This document shows positions 1 through 9,227 of a stretch of 64,000 nt of DNA, one piece after another. The stretch lies in assembly GCF_039524395.1 (NCBI RefSeq), contig NZ_BAAAGO010000032.1; one strand, written 5' to 3'. Numbering within the stretch: the first letter of the stretch is position 1; each line of letters starts with the position of its first letter. The notes beneath the pieces were generated by a model. That model did no database searches, was not told the origin of the DNA, and worked only from the letters and a program-made list of their open reading frames with translations. Made by a program: the position numbers and the translations under genes. Source of the stretch: Micropruina glycogenica. GTDB lineage: Bacteria; Actinomycetota; Actinomycetes; Propionibacteriales; Propionibacteriaceae.

Positions 1-239
1 CCACGTCTACCTATCCCGAACAAAAATGACGCGGGCAAAACGAAATGAGTCAACGACCCAACCCAAGCGGGCATCTTGACATGAGTCCACAGGATCGACG
101 AGTTGGTGAGCCCATGCCCGCATAGTTTTGTCGTACGGCCGTGACAGGCTGTGCCTCAGACCACTGCCACCACGAGGCACGCGATGAGCACCCCCGCACC
201 GTACCCGCCCCCCTGGCCGACGCCGATCACCTCCACAGG
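1..239. other. intergenic region downstream of rnj
   Basis: I see no convincing gene here. Reading frames are short and lack recognisable motifs. An 8-bp inverted repeat, GCGGGCAT at 67-74 and ATGCCCGC at 114-121, could form a long-loop hairpin past the end of the RNase J gene, but it is weak evidence for a terminator. Confidence 0.4.
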
Positions 240-1922
240 TCAGGCCGACACCACCACCGGCAGAATCATCGGCCGGCGGCGGTAGGTGTTGCTCACCCAA
301 CGGCCCACCGTGCGGCGCACCACCTGCTGCAGGCCGCGGACGTCTTCGGACCCGTCGGACATCGCCGACTCGATCACCTTGGCGATCTCGACCTTGATGC
401 CGTCGAACACCGAGTCGTCTTCGACGAAACCCCGCGCGTGAATGTCGGGCCCGCTGACGAGCGTGCCCGAGTGCAGATTCACCACCACGACCACGGTGAT
501 GAAGCCGTCGGCGCCCAGAATCTTGCGGTCGCTCAGCTCGGCGTCGCCGATGTCGCCCACCGTGGAGCCGTCGACGAAGATGTAGCCGCAGTCGAGCCGT
601 CCGACCGCCTTGGCCTTGCCCTTGGCCAGGTCGACCACGGCCCCGTCCTCGACCACGATCGCCCGGTTGCGCGGTACGCCGGTGGCCACGGCCAGGTCGG
701 CGTTGGCGATCAGGTGTCTGATCTCGCCGTGCACCGGCATGACGTTCTTGGGCATGATCAGGTTGTAGCAGTAGAGCAACTCCCCCGCCGAGGCGTGCCC
801 AGACACGTGCACCAGCGCGTTGCCCTTGTGCACCACGGTGACCCCGTTGCGTGCCAAGCCGTTGATCACCCGGTAGACCGAGTTCTCGTTACCCGGAATC
901 AGCGACGACGCCAGCAGCACCACGTCGCCGGGCCCGGCGGTGACCACCGGATGCTCGTGGTTGCTGATCCGCGACAGCGCCGACAGCGGTTCGCCCTGCG
1001 ACCCGGTCGAGATCATCACGACCTTGTCGTCGGGATAGTTCTCGAGTTGCTTCAGATCGATCAGGGTGTTGGCCGGCACCCGCAGGTAGCCGAGCTCCTG
1101 CGCCACGGTCATGTTGCGCACCATCGAACGCCCGATGTAGACCACCTTGCGGCCGTGCCGCACGGCGGCGTCCATGACCTGCTGCACCCGGTGCACGTGC
1201 GAGGCGAAGCAGGCCACGATCAGCTTCTGCTTGGCCGAGGCGAAAACCCGCTCCATGGCGGGTTCGATGTCGCGCTCGTGGGTGGTGAAGCCGGGGGTTT
1301 CAGCATTGGTCGAGTCGGCCATGAACAGGTCGACGCCCTCGTCGCCCAGGCGGGCGAAACCGCGCAGGTCGGTGAGCCGGCCATCGAGCGGCAGTTGGTC
1401 CATCTTGAAGTCGCCGGTGTGCAGCACCAGGCCGCCCGCGGTGCGCATGGCGACGGCCAGCGCGTCGGGAATCGAGTGGTTGACGGCCAGAAACTCCAGG
1501 TCGAACTCGCCCACCCTGATGCGGGTGCCTTCGCTGACCACGCGCAGGTCGACGTCACGCAGCCGGTGCTCTTTCAGCTTCTCGCGCACCAGCGCCAGGG
1601 TGAGCCGTGAACCGAGCACCGGAATGTCGGGCCGTCGGCGCAGCAGGTAGGGCACCGCGCCGATGTGGTCTTCGTGGCCGTGGGTCAGCACCAGGGCCTG
1701 CACGTCGTCCAGGCGGTCTTCGATCAGATGCAGTCCCGGCAGAATCAGGTCGACGCCGGGGTGGTCGTCCGAGGGAAACAGCACGCCGCAGTCGATCAGC
1801 AGCAACTGGCCGTTGATCTCGAAGCTGGTGCTGTTGCGTCCGACGTCGCCGAGACCACCCAACGGAATCACGCGAAGGGTGTCTGCGGGCAGCTTGGGGG
1901 GTGTCTTGAGCAGGTCACGCAC
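240..1922 (-). CDS. rnj: ribonuclease J
   Basis: RNase J is a metallo-beta-lactamase/beta-CASP nuclease with 5'-3' exo- and endonuclease activity on RNA, acting in the cytoplasm in mRNA turnover and rRNA maturation. The 560-residue product has the N-terminal PLGGLGDVGRN strand and the metal-binding HGHEDHIG motif at about residues 81-88. The later motifs HTGDFK, DSTNAE, ISTGSQGEP and SGHAS of the beta-lactamase and beta-CASP domains follow, then the usual C-terminal domain, so it is full length. The start is a GTG at 1922. In many actinobacteria dapA lies next to rnj; no dapA is visible here, so it is either beyond the left edge or elsewhere. Confidence 0.95.
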   Translation of the reverse strand: MRDLLKTPPKLPADTLRVIPLGGLGDVGRNSTSFEINGQLLLIDCGVLFPSDDHPGVDLILPGLHLIEDRLDDVQALVLTHGHEDHIGAVPYLLRRRPDIPVLGSRLTLALVREKLKEHRLRDVDLRVVSEGTRIRVGEFDLEFLAVNHSIPDALAVAMRTAGGLVLHTGDFKMDQLPLDGRLTDLRGFARLGDEGVDLFMADSTNAETPGFTTHERDIEPAMERVFASAKQKLIVACFASHVHRVQQVMDAAVRHGRKVVYIGRSMVRNMTVAQELGYLRVPANTLIDLKQLENYPDDKVVMISTGSQGEPLSALSRISNHEHPVVTAGPGDVVLLASSLIPGNENSVYRVINGLARNGVTVVHKGNALVHVSGHASAGELLYCYNLIMPKNVMPVHGEIRHLIANADLAVATGVPRNRAIVVEDGAVVDLAKGKAKAVGRLDCGYIFVDGSTVGDIGDAELSDRKILGADGFITVVVVVNLHSGTLVSGPDIHARGFVEDDSVFDGIKVEIAKVIESAMSDGSEDVRGLQQVVRRTVGRWVSNTYRRRPMILPVVVSA

Positions 1923-2007
1923 CCTTTCACCCTAGTGCTGTCGGGCCGTCCGACGTGATTCGGGCGTATTCGCTGGGCGCGCAGCGTCGCCCAGTAGCAT
2001 CAGCAGC

Positions 2008-2544
2008 GTGATCGCCGATTCCGTCCGCCTGGCCCTGCCTGCAGAGGCCACGCAGATCGCGGCGATCCAGCGTCGTGGCTGGGTGCAACGGTTTCCGCAG
2101 CAGCTGGCCGATTCGGTGCTCGCCGAACTCGACCTGGCCGATATGGTCGAGTCGTGGCATGGGGCGATCGTGCGACCTCCGCTCGCGCAGTTCAGAGTGC
2201 TGGCTGCGGTGTCCGACGACAAGGTGGTGGGTTTCGCGGCGGTCGGCCCCAGTGACGACGACGACGCCGAACCAGGGGTGGACGGCCTCGTGGCCGAGTT
2301 CACCATCGACCCGCCCGCACAGCGCGGCGGCCACGGTTCACGACTGCTCAACGCGTGCGTCGACACCCTACGTGCGGACGGCTTCGAGCGGGCGACCTGG
2401 TGGGTACGCACCACCGACGACGCGCTGCGTGGCTTTCTGATCGAGGCCGGCTGGGCCCCCGACGGCAGCCATCAGGAGATCGGCACCGACGACGAGCAGA
2501 CCCGCGTCAAACTGATCCGGCTCCACACCGACATCACCGACTAG
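2008..2544 (+). CDS. GNAT family N-acetyltransferase
   Basis: A 178-residue protein with the GNAT fold. There is an N-terminal QIAAIQRRGW helix region, a central strand VVGFAAVGP, the acetyl-CoA loop region DPPAQRGGHGSRLLNACVDTL (R/Q-x-x-G-x-G/S type) at about residues 95-115, and a C-terminal GFLIEAGW segment. It would transfer an acyl group from acyl-CoA to an unknown amine. The start is a GTG at 2008, divergent from rnj. It lies 31 bp upstream of the CoA-transferase gene and may share a transcript with it. The substrate cannot be read from sequence. Confidence 0.85.
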   Translation: MIADSVRLALPAEATQIAAIQRRGWVQRFPQQLADSVLAELDLADMVESWHGAIVRPPLAQFRVLAAVSDDKVVGFAAVGPSDDDDAEPGVDGLVAEFTIDPPAQRGGHGSRLLNACVDTLRADGFERATWWVRTTDDALRGFLIEAGWAPDGSHQEIGTDDEQTRVKLIRLHTDITD

Positions 2545-2575
2545 ACCCAGCACCCATCGCACCGAAAGGACGACG

Positions 2576-3871
2576 ATGTCCTACCACCAGCAACTCGATC
2601 GGGTTCGCACCGACCCCGACACGGCGGTCACGGTGGTGCGCGACCACGACACCATCGTGGTGCCGATCGCCGCCGGTGAACCGCCGACTCTGCTGCACGC
2701 GCTCTCAGAGCGCCGCGAGCACCTGCGCGGCGTGGTGGTGTCGCAACTGCTGGGCCTGGGGCGTTACGCGTACTTGAGTGAGGCTCACGCCGGCAATGTG
2801 CGGCACTCGTCACCGTTCTTGGGTGCAGCGACCCGTACCGGCGCCCACGAGGGGTGGATCGACTGGGTGCCGGCTCACTTCAGCGAGGTGCCGGTGCTGA
2901 TCAGGCAGGGCCTGATGCCCTGCGACGTGGTGTTCGCCCAGGTGTCGCCGATGAGCCCCGACGGGCTGTTCGCGCTGGGCGTGAGCACCGACTACACGCT
3001 GGCCGCCATCGAGAAGGCCCGCGCGGTCGTGCTCGAGGTCAACCCGCAACTACCGTTCACCAACGGCAACTGCCACGTGCATGTCAGCCAGGTCACCCAC
3101 GTGGTCGACGCGACGTCGCCGATGGTCGAGTTGGCGCCGTCGGTGATCGGCCCCACCCAGGTGGCCATCGCTCAGCACGTCGCTGAACTGATTCCCGACG
3201 GCAGCACGCTACAGATCGGCATCGGCGGCATTCCGGACGCCGTGGTGAAGCAGTTGATGACCAAGAACGATCTGGGCCTGCACACCGAGATGCTGGGTGA
3301 CGGCACCCTGGCGCTGGTCGAGGCCGGGGTGATCACCAATGCCTGCAAGAACTTCCATCCGGGCAAGCTGATCGCCACGTTCGCGCTCGGCTCGGCGCGG
3401 CTGTACGAGTTCATGGATCACCGGGCCGACTTGGAGATGCACCCCGTGGACTACACCAACAACCCGTTCGTGGCCAGCCGCAACGACAACCTGCACTCGA
3501 TCAACGGCACGCTCGCGGTGGACTTCTTCGGCCAGTGCGCCTCGGAGTCGCTCGGCCGTCGTCCGTTCTCGGGGCCCGGCGGCCAGGTCGACTTCGTCCG
3601 CGCCGCCAACGCGTCCAACGGCGGCAAGTCGATCATGGTGGTGCCGTCCACGGCCAAGGACGACTCGATCAGCCGCATCGTGGCCACCCACGAACCCGGC
3701 ACTCCGATCACCACCGGCAAGAACGACGTCGACCACGTGGTGACCGAGTTCGGCGTCGCCCGGCTGCGTGGACGCTCCGTGCGCGAACGCACCCATGCGC
3801 TGATCGAGATCGCGCACCCGAACTTTCGCGACCAGTTGACCGAGCAGGCGAAGGACCTACGGTTGTGGTGA
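2576..3871 (+). CDS. acetyl-CoA hydrolase/transferase family (4-hydroxybutyrate CoA-transferase-like)
   Basis: A 431-residue class I CoA-transferase/acetyl-CoA hydrolase. The family forms a glutamyl-CoA thioester; the catalytic Glu is visible as E238 in GLHTEMLGDG, at the position expected for 4-hydroxybutyrate CoA-transferases (AbfT type). Glycine-rich CoA-binding segments QIGIGGIPDAV and FSGPGGQVDF are present. An AAAGGA ribosome-binding site sits 6-7 nt before the ATG. It would move CoA between short-chain acids such as acetate, butyrate or 4-hydroxybutyrate. Exact acids are not determinable; a succinyl-CoA:acetate transferase is the main alternative. It lies 13 bp before the glutathionyl-hydroquinone reductase-like gene, probably as one operon. 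Confidence 0.88.
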   Translation: MSYHQQLDRVRTDPDTAVTVVRDHDTIVVPIAAGEPPTLLHALSERREHLRGVVVSQLLGLGRYAYLSEAHAGNVRHSSPFLGAATRTGAHEGWIDWVPAHFSEVPVLIRQGLMPCDVVFAQVSPMSPDGLFALGVSTDYTLAAIEKARAVVLEVNPQLPFTNGNCHVHVSQVTHVVDATSPMVELAPSVIGPTQVAIAQHVAELIPDGSTLQIGIGGIPDAVVKQLMTKNDLGLHTEMLGDGTLALVEAGVITNACKNFHPGKLIATFALGSARLYEFMDHRADLEMHPVDYTNNPFVASRNDNLHSINGTLAVDFFGQCASESLGRRPFSGPGGQVDFVRAANASNGGKSIMVVPSTAKDDSISRIVATHEPGTPITTGKNDVDHVVTEFGVARLRGRSVRERTHALIEIAHPNFRDQLTEQAKDLRLW

Positions 3872-3884
3872 CGAGAGGAGCCGC

Positions 3885-4922
<1,038 letters not shown>

Positions 4923-4934
4923 GGACGAGTGCCT

Positions 4935-4970
4935 GTCGAGACCCAATCGCTGGTCGAGCTTGTCGAGACC
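4935..4970. repeat. dispersed repeat, family GGTCTCGACAAGCTCGACCA
   Basis: The 20-mer TGGTCGAGCTTGTCGAGACC at 4951-4970 is the exact reverse complement of GGTCTCGACAAGCTCGACCA at 56975-56994. A further GTCGAGACC lies at 4935-4943. Degenerate relatives lie near 8173-8247 and 32929-32950. All four sit between genes, as expected of a dispersed intergenic repeat. Confidence 0.7.
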
Positions 4971-5002
4971 CCGACCGGGTGCGGCACGGCGCCGGTCACC
5001 GA

Positions 5003-5028
5003 GAGATCCCGGCGTCCGCCGGGATGAC
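5003..5028. repeat. REP-like palindrome copy 1
   Basis: A 26-nt element whose core CCCGGCG-tcc-GCCGGGAT is nearly palindromic. It shares 23 of 26 positions with the element at 17618-17643. Both lie just beyond the 3' end of a plus-strand gene. The pattern resembles the short palindromic repeats common in bacterial intergenic DNA. Confidence 0.6.
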
Positions 5029-5038
5029 GAACCAGACG

Positions 5039-5312
5039 TCAGGCGACGCCGCCGAAGCGATCCAGCGCGCGCAGCTTGTTCGTGACCCGGTAGGACGCCC
5101 CGAACAGCTCGCGCTGCTGCATGCCGGTCAGGTACAGCACCGCCTCACGCAGCGTCTTGGACGGGATCGTGCCAGTGTTGATGCACACCCCGCCGATCAT
5201 CTGCTTGCGATCGACGATGGCCAGCCGGTGGCCGAGTTTGGCGGCTGCGATGGCGGCCCCGGTGGCCGCCGGGGCCGCTGCCCACCACGAGCGGGTCATA
5301 GTCGTACTTCAT
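5039..5312 (-). pseudogene. sthA: remnant of soluble pyridine nucleotide transhydrogenase (sthA), frameshifted and truncated
   Basis: The minus strand retains a GGAGG ribosome-binding site and an ATG at 5312, opening with MKYDYDPLVVGSGP. An extra C in the CCCC run near 5271-5274 then shifts the frame. In the next frame the text reads AATGAAIAAAKLGHRLAIVD and then GGVCINTGTIPSKTLREAV, the FAD-binding N-terminus and redox-site region of Si-specific NAD(P)+ transhydrogenase. Homology stops after FGASYRV and a stop codon comes at 5039. Roughly 380 C-terminal residues are missing, so it cannot be functional. Intact membrane transhydrogenase genes (pntAA, pntAB, pntB) lie at 19.2-22.1 kb. Confidence 0.85.
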
Positions 5313-5392
5313 GGGCGCCTCCGTAGGTGCGGCTGCCGCGATTATGTGCCCCGACTAGCCCGGACGGCAATCGTTTCGAACGGCAGTCGGGC

Positions 5393-6412
5393 TCAGTTCC
5401 AGAGTCGGTGATAGGCGTTGATGGCCGGTTGGCCGCCCAGGTGCGCGTACAGCACGGTGCTGTCGCGGCCGATGTCGCCCGAGCGCACCAGGTCGATCAG
5501 GCCGGCCAGCGACTTGCCCTCATAGACGGGGTCGGTGATCATCGCCTCCAGTTGGGCGCCCAGAGCGATGGCGTTCATGGTCGACTCGACCGGAATGCCG
5601 TAGAACTCGCCGGCCCACCCTTCGAGCACGGTGATCTCGTCGTCGCGCAGGTCACGGCCGAGCTCGATCAGCTCGGCGGTGTTGCGGGCGATGCGCGCCA
5701 CCTGCTCGCGGGTGGTGTCGAGCGTGGCCGAGGCGTCGACGCCCAGCACCCGGCGCCGCACGCCGGTGAGTTCTTCCAACGCCGCAAAGCCGGCGATCAT
5801 GCCGGCGTGGGTCGAGCCGGTGACGGTGCAGACCACGATGGTGTCGAAGTGCACACCGAGCCGCTTCTCCTGCTCGGCCACCTCGAAGGCCCAATTGGCG
5901 AAGCCGAGCCCGCCCAACGGGTGTTCGGACGCCCCCGCCGGAATCGGGTAAGGACGTCCTCCGGCCTTTTCGACCTCGTCGATCGCCTGCTTCCACGAGT
6001 CACGAATGCCGATGTCGAACCCGGCCGGGTCGAGTCGCGAGTCGGCGCCCATCATGCGCGAGAGCAGAATGTTGCCGACCTTGTCGTTCAACGGGTCGTC
6101 CCAGGGCACCCATTTCTCTTGCACCAGGCGGCACTTCAGCCCCAGGTGCGCCGCCACCGCGGCCACCTGGCGGGTGTGGTTGCTCTGATAGCCGCCGATC
6201 GACACCAGGGTGTCGGCGCCGGAGGCCAGCACGTCCGGCACGATGTACTCGAGCTTGCGCACCTTGTTGCCGCCGAACGCCAGACCACTGCTGACGTCTT
6301 CGCGCTTGGCCCAGACCTGCGCCCCGCCCAGGTGCTGGCTGAGCCGCTTGAGGTGGTGCACCGGGCTGGGCCCGAAGGTGAGCGGGTAGCGGGGAAAGTC
6401 TGCGATGGGCAT
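5393..6412 (-). CDS. acdS: 1-aminocyclopropane-1-carboxylate deaminase
   Basis: A 339-residue PLP enzyme of the tryptophan-synthase-beta fold that opens ACC, the ethylene precursor of plants, to 2-oxobutyrate and ammonia. YPLTFGPSP, KREDVSSGLAFGGNKVRKLEY with PLP Lys50, GGYQSNHTRQVAA with Ser77/Asn78, IPAGASEHPLGGLGF and TGSTHAGM match the family. The ACC-deaminase-specific Tyr297-Glu298 pair in DPVYEGKS and the Leu in YAHLGG separate it from D-cysteine desulfhydrases, the main alternative. It is the last gene of a dapB-DUF2993-acdS run, 22 bp after the DUF2993 gene, with GGAG before the ATG. ACC deaminase is associated with plant-interacting bacteria. Confidence 0.88.
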   Translation of the reverse strand: MPIADFPRYPLTFGPSPVHHLKRLSQHLGGAQVWAKREDVSSGLAFGGNKVRKLEYIVPDVLASGADTLVSIGGYQSNHTRQVAAVAAHLGLKCRLVQEKWVPWDDPLNDKVGNILLSRMMGADSRLDPAGFDIGIRDSWKQAIDEVEKAGGRPYPIPAGASEHPLGGLGFANWAFEVAEQEKRLGVHFDTIVVCTVTGSTHAGMIAGFAALEELTGVRRRVLGVDASATLDTTREQVARIARNTAELIELGRDLRDDEITVLEGWAGEFYGIPVESTMNAIALGAQLEAMITDPVYEGKSLAGLIDLVRSGDIGRDSTVLYAHLGGQPAINAYHRLWN

Positions 6413-6434
6413 GGACGGCTCCGGTTCGTGGTGG

Positions 6435-7127
6435 TCAGCGTTTGATCGGTACGTCGGTGGCGGTGAGGTCGGCGACCAGGCCGTCGTCGGCGACCCTGAT
6501 CGCGGTCACCGTCACCTGGTCGTCGGCGGCCAGGCTGATGGGTTTGACCACCCGCTCGATGATCTGCTGCGACACGTTCTGGTCGATGTCGATACCCGCC
6601 ACGTCGATGCGTGACTGCTCCAGATCGATCTGTTGGGCGGCCACGTCGAGCACGGGCACCGCCGAAATGCCGATCTCGAGGTTGGTCAGGCCAAGAATGT
6701 CGACGCTGTAGGTGACCAGCACGCGTCCGTCGCCGCCGCTCGAGATGGGCAGCCCTGCGATGTCGCTCAGCGCCGCAAAGCCCAAAGTGCCGTTGAGCGC
6801 CAGATCGCCGACCACCGCCTCGCTGGTGCTGATCAGCCGAATGTTGCCGGCCCGGTAGGTGATCGACTTCACGGTCACCTTGCGCTGCTCGAACGGCACC
6901 ACCGCGGACGCCGCCGTGCCCGACACGTCGACGAACCTGCCCTGGGCCAGCGCGGCCAGCACCGAGCCGCCGCCCAGCGTCATGGTGGGCTGTTCGAGAT
7001 CGAGATCGACGGTGGTGAGCGCCTGCTGCGCCTGTGACTGTACGTAGGCGCGCACACCGAATTCGGCGCCGACCAGCAGGGCCGCAATGACGCCCAGAAC
7101 GATGAGTACCTTGCCGAAGCGTTGCAT
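6435..7127 (-). CDS. DUF2993 (LmeA-like) secreted/anchored protein
   Basis: A 230-residue protein with an N-terminal membrane segment at about residues 7-27 (VLIVLGVIAALLVGAEFGV) followed by an extracytoplasmic beta-rich domain. The pattern of alternating strands, with GGGSVLAALAQGRF, VTVKSITYRAGNIRL and NLEIGISAVP, matches the DUF2993 family, whose mycobacterial member LmeA binds phospholipids and acts in mannosyl lipid assembly. A lipid-related role in the cell envelope is inference from the family. It starts 3 bp after the dapB stop codon, so it is translated from the dapB transcript. Confidence 0.8.
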   Translation of the reverse strand: MQRFGKVLIVLGVIAALLVGAEFGVRAYVQSQAQQALTTVDLDLEQPTMTLGGGSVLAALAQGRFVDVSGTAASAVVPFEQRKVTVKSITYRAGNIRLISTSEAVVGDLALNGTLGFAALSDIAGLPISSGGDGRVLVTYSVDILGLTNLEIGISAVPVLDVAAQQIDLEQSRIDVAGIDIDQNVSQQIIERVVKPISLAADDQVTVTAIRVADDGLVADLTATDVPIKR

Positions 7128-7130
7128 TGG

Positions 7131-7868
7131 TCACTCCAGCCCGAGAACCGACTCGATGCCGACGGTCAGCCCCGGCAGGCCGCGCACGGCCCTCACGGCG
7201 GCCAGCACGCCGGGCATGTACGAGGCCCGCGTGAACGAGTTGTGCACGATGTTGAGCGCCTCGCCCTCGTTGCCGAACAGCACCTGCTGGTTGGCGAACA
7301 GCCCCCGCTGCCGCACCGCGTGCACGTGAATGCCGTCGACGCTCGCCCCCCGCGCGTGATCGGGGTCGGTGGTGGTGGCGTCGGGAACCGGGTCGAGGCC
7401 GGCGCTCGCGCGGGCCGCCGCGATGCGGGTGGCGGTGTTGAGTGCGGTGCCCGAAGGGGCGTCCACCTTGTTGGGGTGATGCAGTTCGATCACCTCGACC
7501 GACTCATAGAACGGGGCCGCCAGTTCGGCGAACCGCATCATCAACACACCGCCGATGGAGAAGTTCGGAGCGACCAGCACCTGGGCCTTCGGGTGTGGCG
7601 CCATCGCGGCGCGAACGGCGTCGAGTTTCGCCCCGTCGAAGCCGGACGTGCCGACCACCACGGCGATGCCGCGTTGCAGGCACCAGTCGATGTTGCCGAG
7701 CACCGCGTCGGGGTGGGTGAAGTCGACCACCACGTCTGCGTTCTCGACTGCGGCCCGATCGTCACCGACGTCGACAGCGGCGACCAGGTGCAGGTCGTCG
7801 GTGGCTTCGACGGCCCGGACGACCTCTGCCCCCATGCGTCCGCGCGCTCCGAAGACGGCTACCTTCAT
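7131..7868 (-). CDS. dapB: 4-hydroxy-tetrahydrodipicolinate reductase
   Basis: DapB uses NAD(P)H to reduce hydroxy-tetrahydrodipicolinate in lysine and diaminopimelate synthesis. The 245-residue product has the nucleotide-binding GARGRMG near the N-terminus, VVVDFTHPDAV, GTSGFD, APNFSIGG, and the catalytic ELHHPNKVDAPSGTA with His130/His131 and Lys134. Length and motifs are those of the short actinobacterial form. GGAGGA precedes the ATG at 7868. It heads the dapB-DUF2993-acdS operon. Confidence 0.96.
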   Translation of the reverse strand: MKVAVFGARGRMGAEVVRAVEATDDLHLVAAVDVGDDRAAVENADVVVDFTHPDAVLGNIDWCLQRGIAVVVGTSGFDGAKLDAVRAAMAPHPKAQVLVAPNFSIGGVLMMRFAELAAPFYESVEVIELHHPNKVDAPSGTALNTATRIAAARASAGLDPVPDATTTDPDHARGASVDGIHVHAVRQRGLFANQQVLFGNEGEALNIVHNSFTRASYMPGVLAAVRAVRGLPGLTVGIESVLGLE

Positions 7869-7906
7869 CGTTCCTCCTGCGTGCCACGGGCTGGGTGCGG
7901 CCCAGC

Positions 7907-8143
7907 TTATCGAGGCCCTTCAGACGTAGGGGTCAGCCGGCCGGTTGCGGCGCGGGCTCTGTAAGCGTCGTGGGTGAGGTCTTCGTGACGGTCGGACGAC
8001 ACTCCCAGCCGCACGCCGATCCGCGCGATCAGCGCGATCGGGGCGTTCACCACCAGCAGCCATTCCCACCGAAAAGCGGCCAGCGCCGTGCCGCCCAGTA
8101 CGGGGCCGAGAATGAACAAGCTCATGCCGACGACCATGCTGCT
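7907..8143 (-). pseudogene. fragment of an MFS (DHA2-like) drug transporter
   Basis: About 79 residues on the minus strand, SSMVVGMSLFILGPVLGGTALAAF and then WEWLLVVNAPIALIARIGVR, match the end of helix 5 and the GPxLGGxL...WRWxFxxNxPI signature around helix 6 of 14-helix DHA2 exporters. The remaining helices on either side are absent: the upstream sequence is dispersed-repeat DNA and a stop codon follows the fragment. It is therefore a stump, not a short gene. Confidence 0.7.
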
Positions 8144-8172
8144 GGCTGGCCTGCGACTGCAGGCCTCCTCAG

Positions 8173-8247
8173 TTGATTGAGCCTGTCGAATCTGATTGAG
8201 CCTGTCGAAATCCCTCGCGCGGGTGTCGCGACAAGCTCGACCAGCGT
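8173..8247. repeat. cluster of GAGCCTGTCGAA repeats with a GACAAGCTCGACCAGCG unit
   Basis: Two copies of GATTGAGCCTGTCGAA follow one another directly (TTGATTGAGCCTGTCGAA and TCTGATTGAGCCTGTCGAA), and then GACAAGCTCGACCAGCG. The last unit matches the dispersed repeat at 4951-4970 and 56975-56994. The cluster lies between the prs-like gene and the transporter stump and may mark the junction at which the transporter gene was lost. Confidence 0.55.
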
Positions 8248-8249
8248 GA

Positions 8250-9200
8250 CTACGGCGCGTCGAACAGTGACGAGATCGACTCGCCGCTGTTGATGCGCCT
8301 AACGGCCTCGGCGAACAGCGGCGCCACCGACAGTACGGTGAGCTTCTCCAGACCGGCGGCCGCGCGCGGCGGCACGGTGTTGGTGCAGACGATCTCTTTG
8401 AGATCACGCTGGGCGTTCAACCGCTCGACCGCCGGGCCGGTGAACAGACCGTGTACGCACGCTGCGCTGATCGAGTTCACGCCCACCTCGCGCAGCTTGT
8501 CGAACAGTTCCACCAGTGAGCCGCCGGTGGCGATCTCGTCGTCGAGCACGATCACGTCCTTGCCGGCCACGTCGCCCACGATCGAGTCGATCACCACCCG
8601 GTCGTCCGACAGCCGTCGCTTGGCGCCCGCCGCCACCGGCAGGTCGAGCAGCCGGGCGAAGTGGTTGGCCTCTTTGACGTTGCCGAAGTCGGGCGACACC
8701 ACCACGGCGTTGCTCAGGTCACCGTTGTGGCGAAAGTGCTCGGCCAGCACGTGGTTGGCGCTGAGGTGATCGACCGGCATCTCGAACATGCCGTGCACCT
8801 GCGGGCTGTGCAGCGCCATGGTGACCACCCGCTGGGCACCGGCCTTGTGCAGCAGGTCGGCCACCAGCCGGGCGCCGATCGAGATGCGGGGGGCGTCCTT
8901 CTTGTCACTGCGCGCGTACGCGTAGTGCGGCATCACGACGGTCAGGTGGCCGGCGGACGCGCCCCGGGCCGCGTCCAGCATCAGCAGTAGCTCGACCAGG
9001 TTCTCCTGCACCGGGGGCACCAGCGGCTGCACGATGAACACGTCACGCTTGCGGCAGTTGCCGTCCAAGTGCACCTGCAGGCAGTCGTTGCTGAACCGGG
9101 TGGTCTGCGAGGGCGCGAGCTCGATGCCGAGCAGGTCGCACACCTCGGTGGCGAACTCGCGGTGGGCCGAACCTGAGAACACGGTGATGTCGTCGGTCAC
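8250..9200 (-). CDS. divergent ribose-phosphate pyrophosphokinase (PRPP synthetase-like)
   Basis: A 316-residue protein collinear with PRPP synthetases: FSGSAHREFA, RDVFIVQPLVPPVQENLVELLLMLDAARGASAG, MPHYAYARSDKK, the flexible-loop region, VVVSPDFGNVKEANHFA, KRR, and the PRPP-loop equivalent VIVLDDEIATGGSLVEL. Several usually invariant positions differ. The substrate loop reads SNDCLQVHLDG where DGE is usual, DLH is ALH, and the DDxxxTGGT loop ends in GGSL. The GTG at 9200 is the chosen start. It may be a second, specialised PRPP synthetase or a related enzyme. The housekeeping prs, usually near glmU, is not in this window. Confidence 0.75.
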   Translation of the reverse strand: MTDDITVFSGSAHREFATEVCDLLGIELAPSQTTRFSNDCLQVHLDGNCRKRDVFIVQPLVPPVQENLVELLLMLDAARGASAGHLTVVMPHYAYARSDKKDAPRISIGARLVADLLHKAGAQRVVTMALHSPQVHGMFEMPVDHLSANHVLAEHFRHNGDLSNAVVVSPDFGNVKEANHFARLLDLPVAAGAKRRLSDDRVVIDSIVGDVAGKDVIVLDDEIATGGSLVELFDKLREVGVNSISAACVHGLFTGPAVERLNAQRDLKEIVCTNTVPPRAAAGLEKLTVLSVAPLFAEAVRRINSGESISSLFDAP

Positions 9201-9227
9201 GAGCGGGAAGCCTAGCGGAGGCTCCGT

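Noticed and set aside
141..1610. Long plus-strand open frame opposite rnj
   Set aside because: It is His/Asp/Val-rich antisense shadow of a well-supported RNase J gene, typical of high-GC codon structure.
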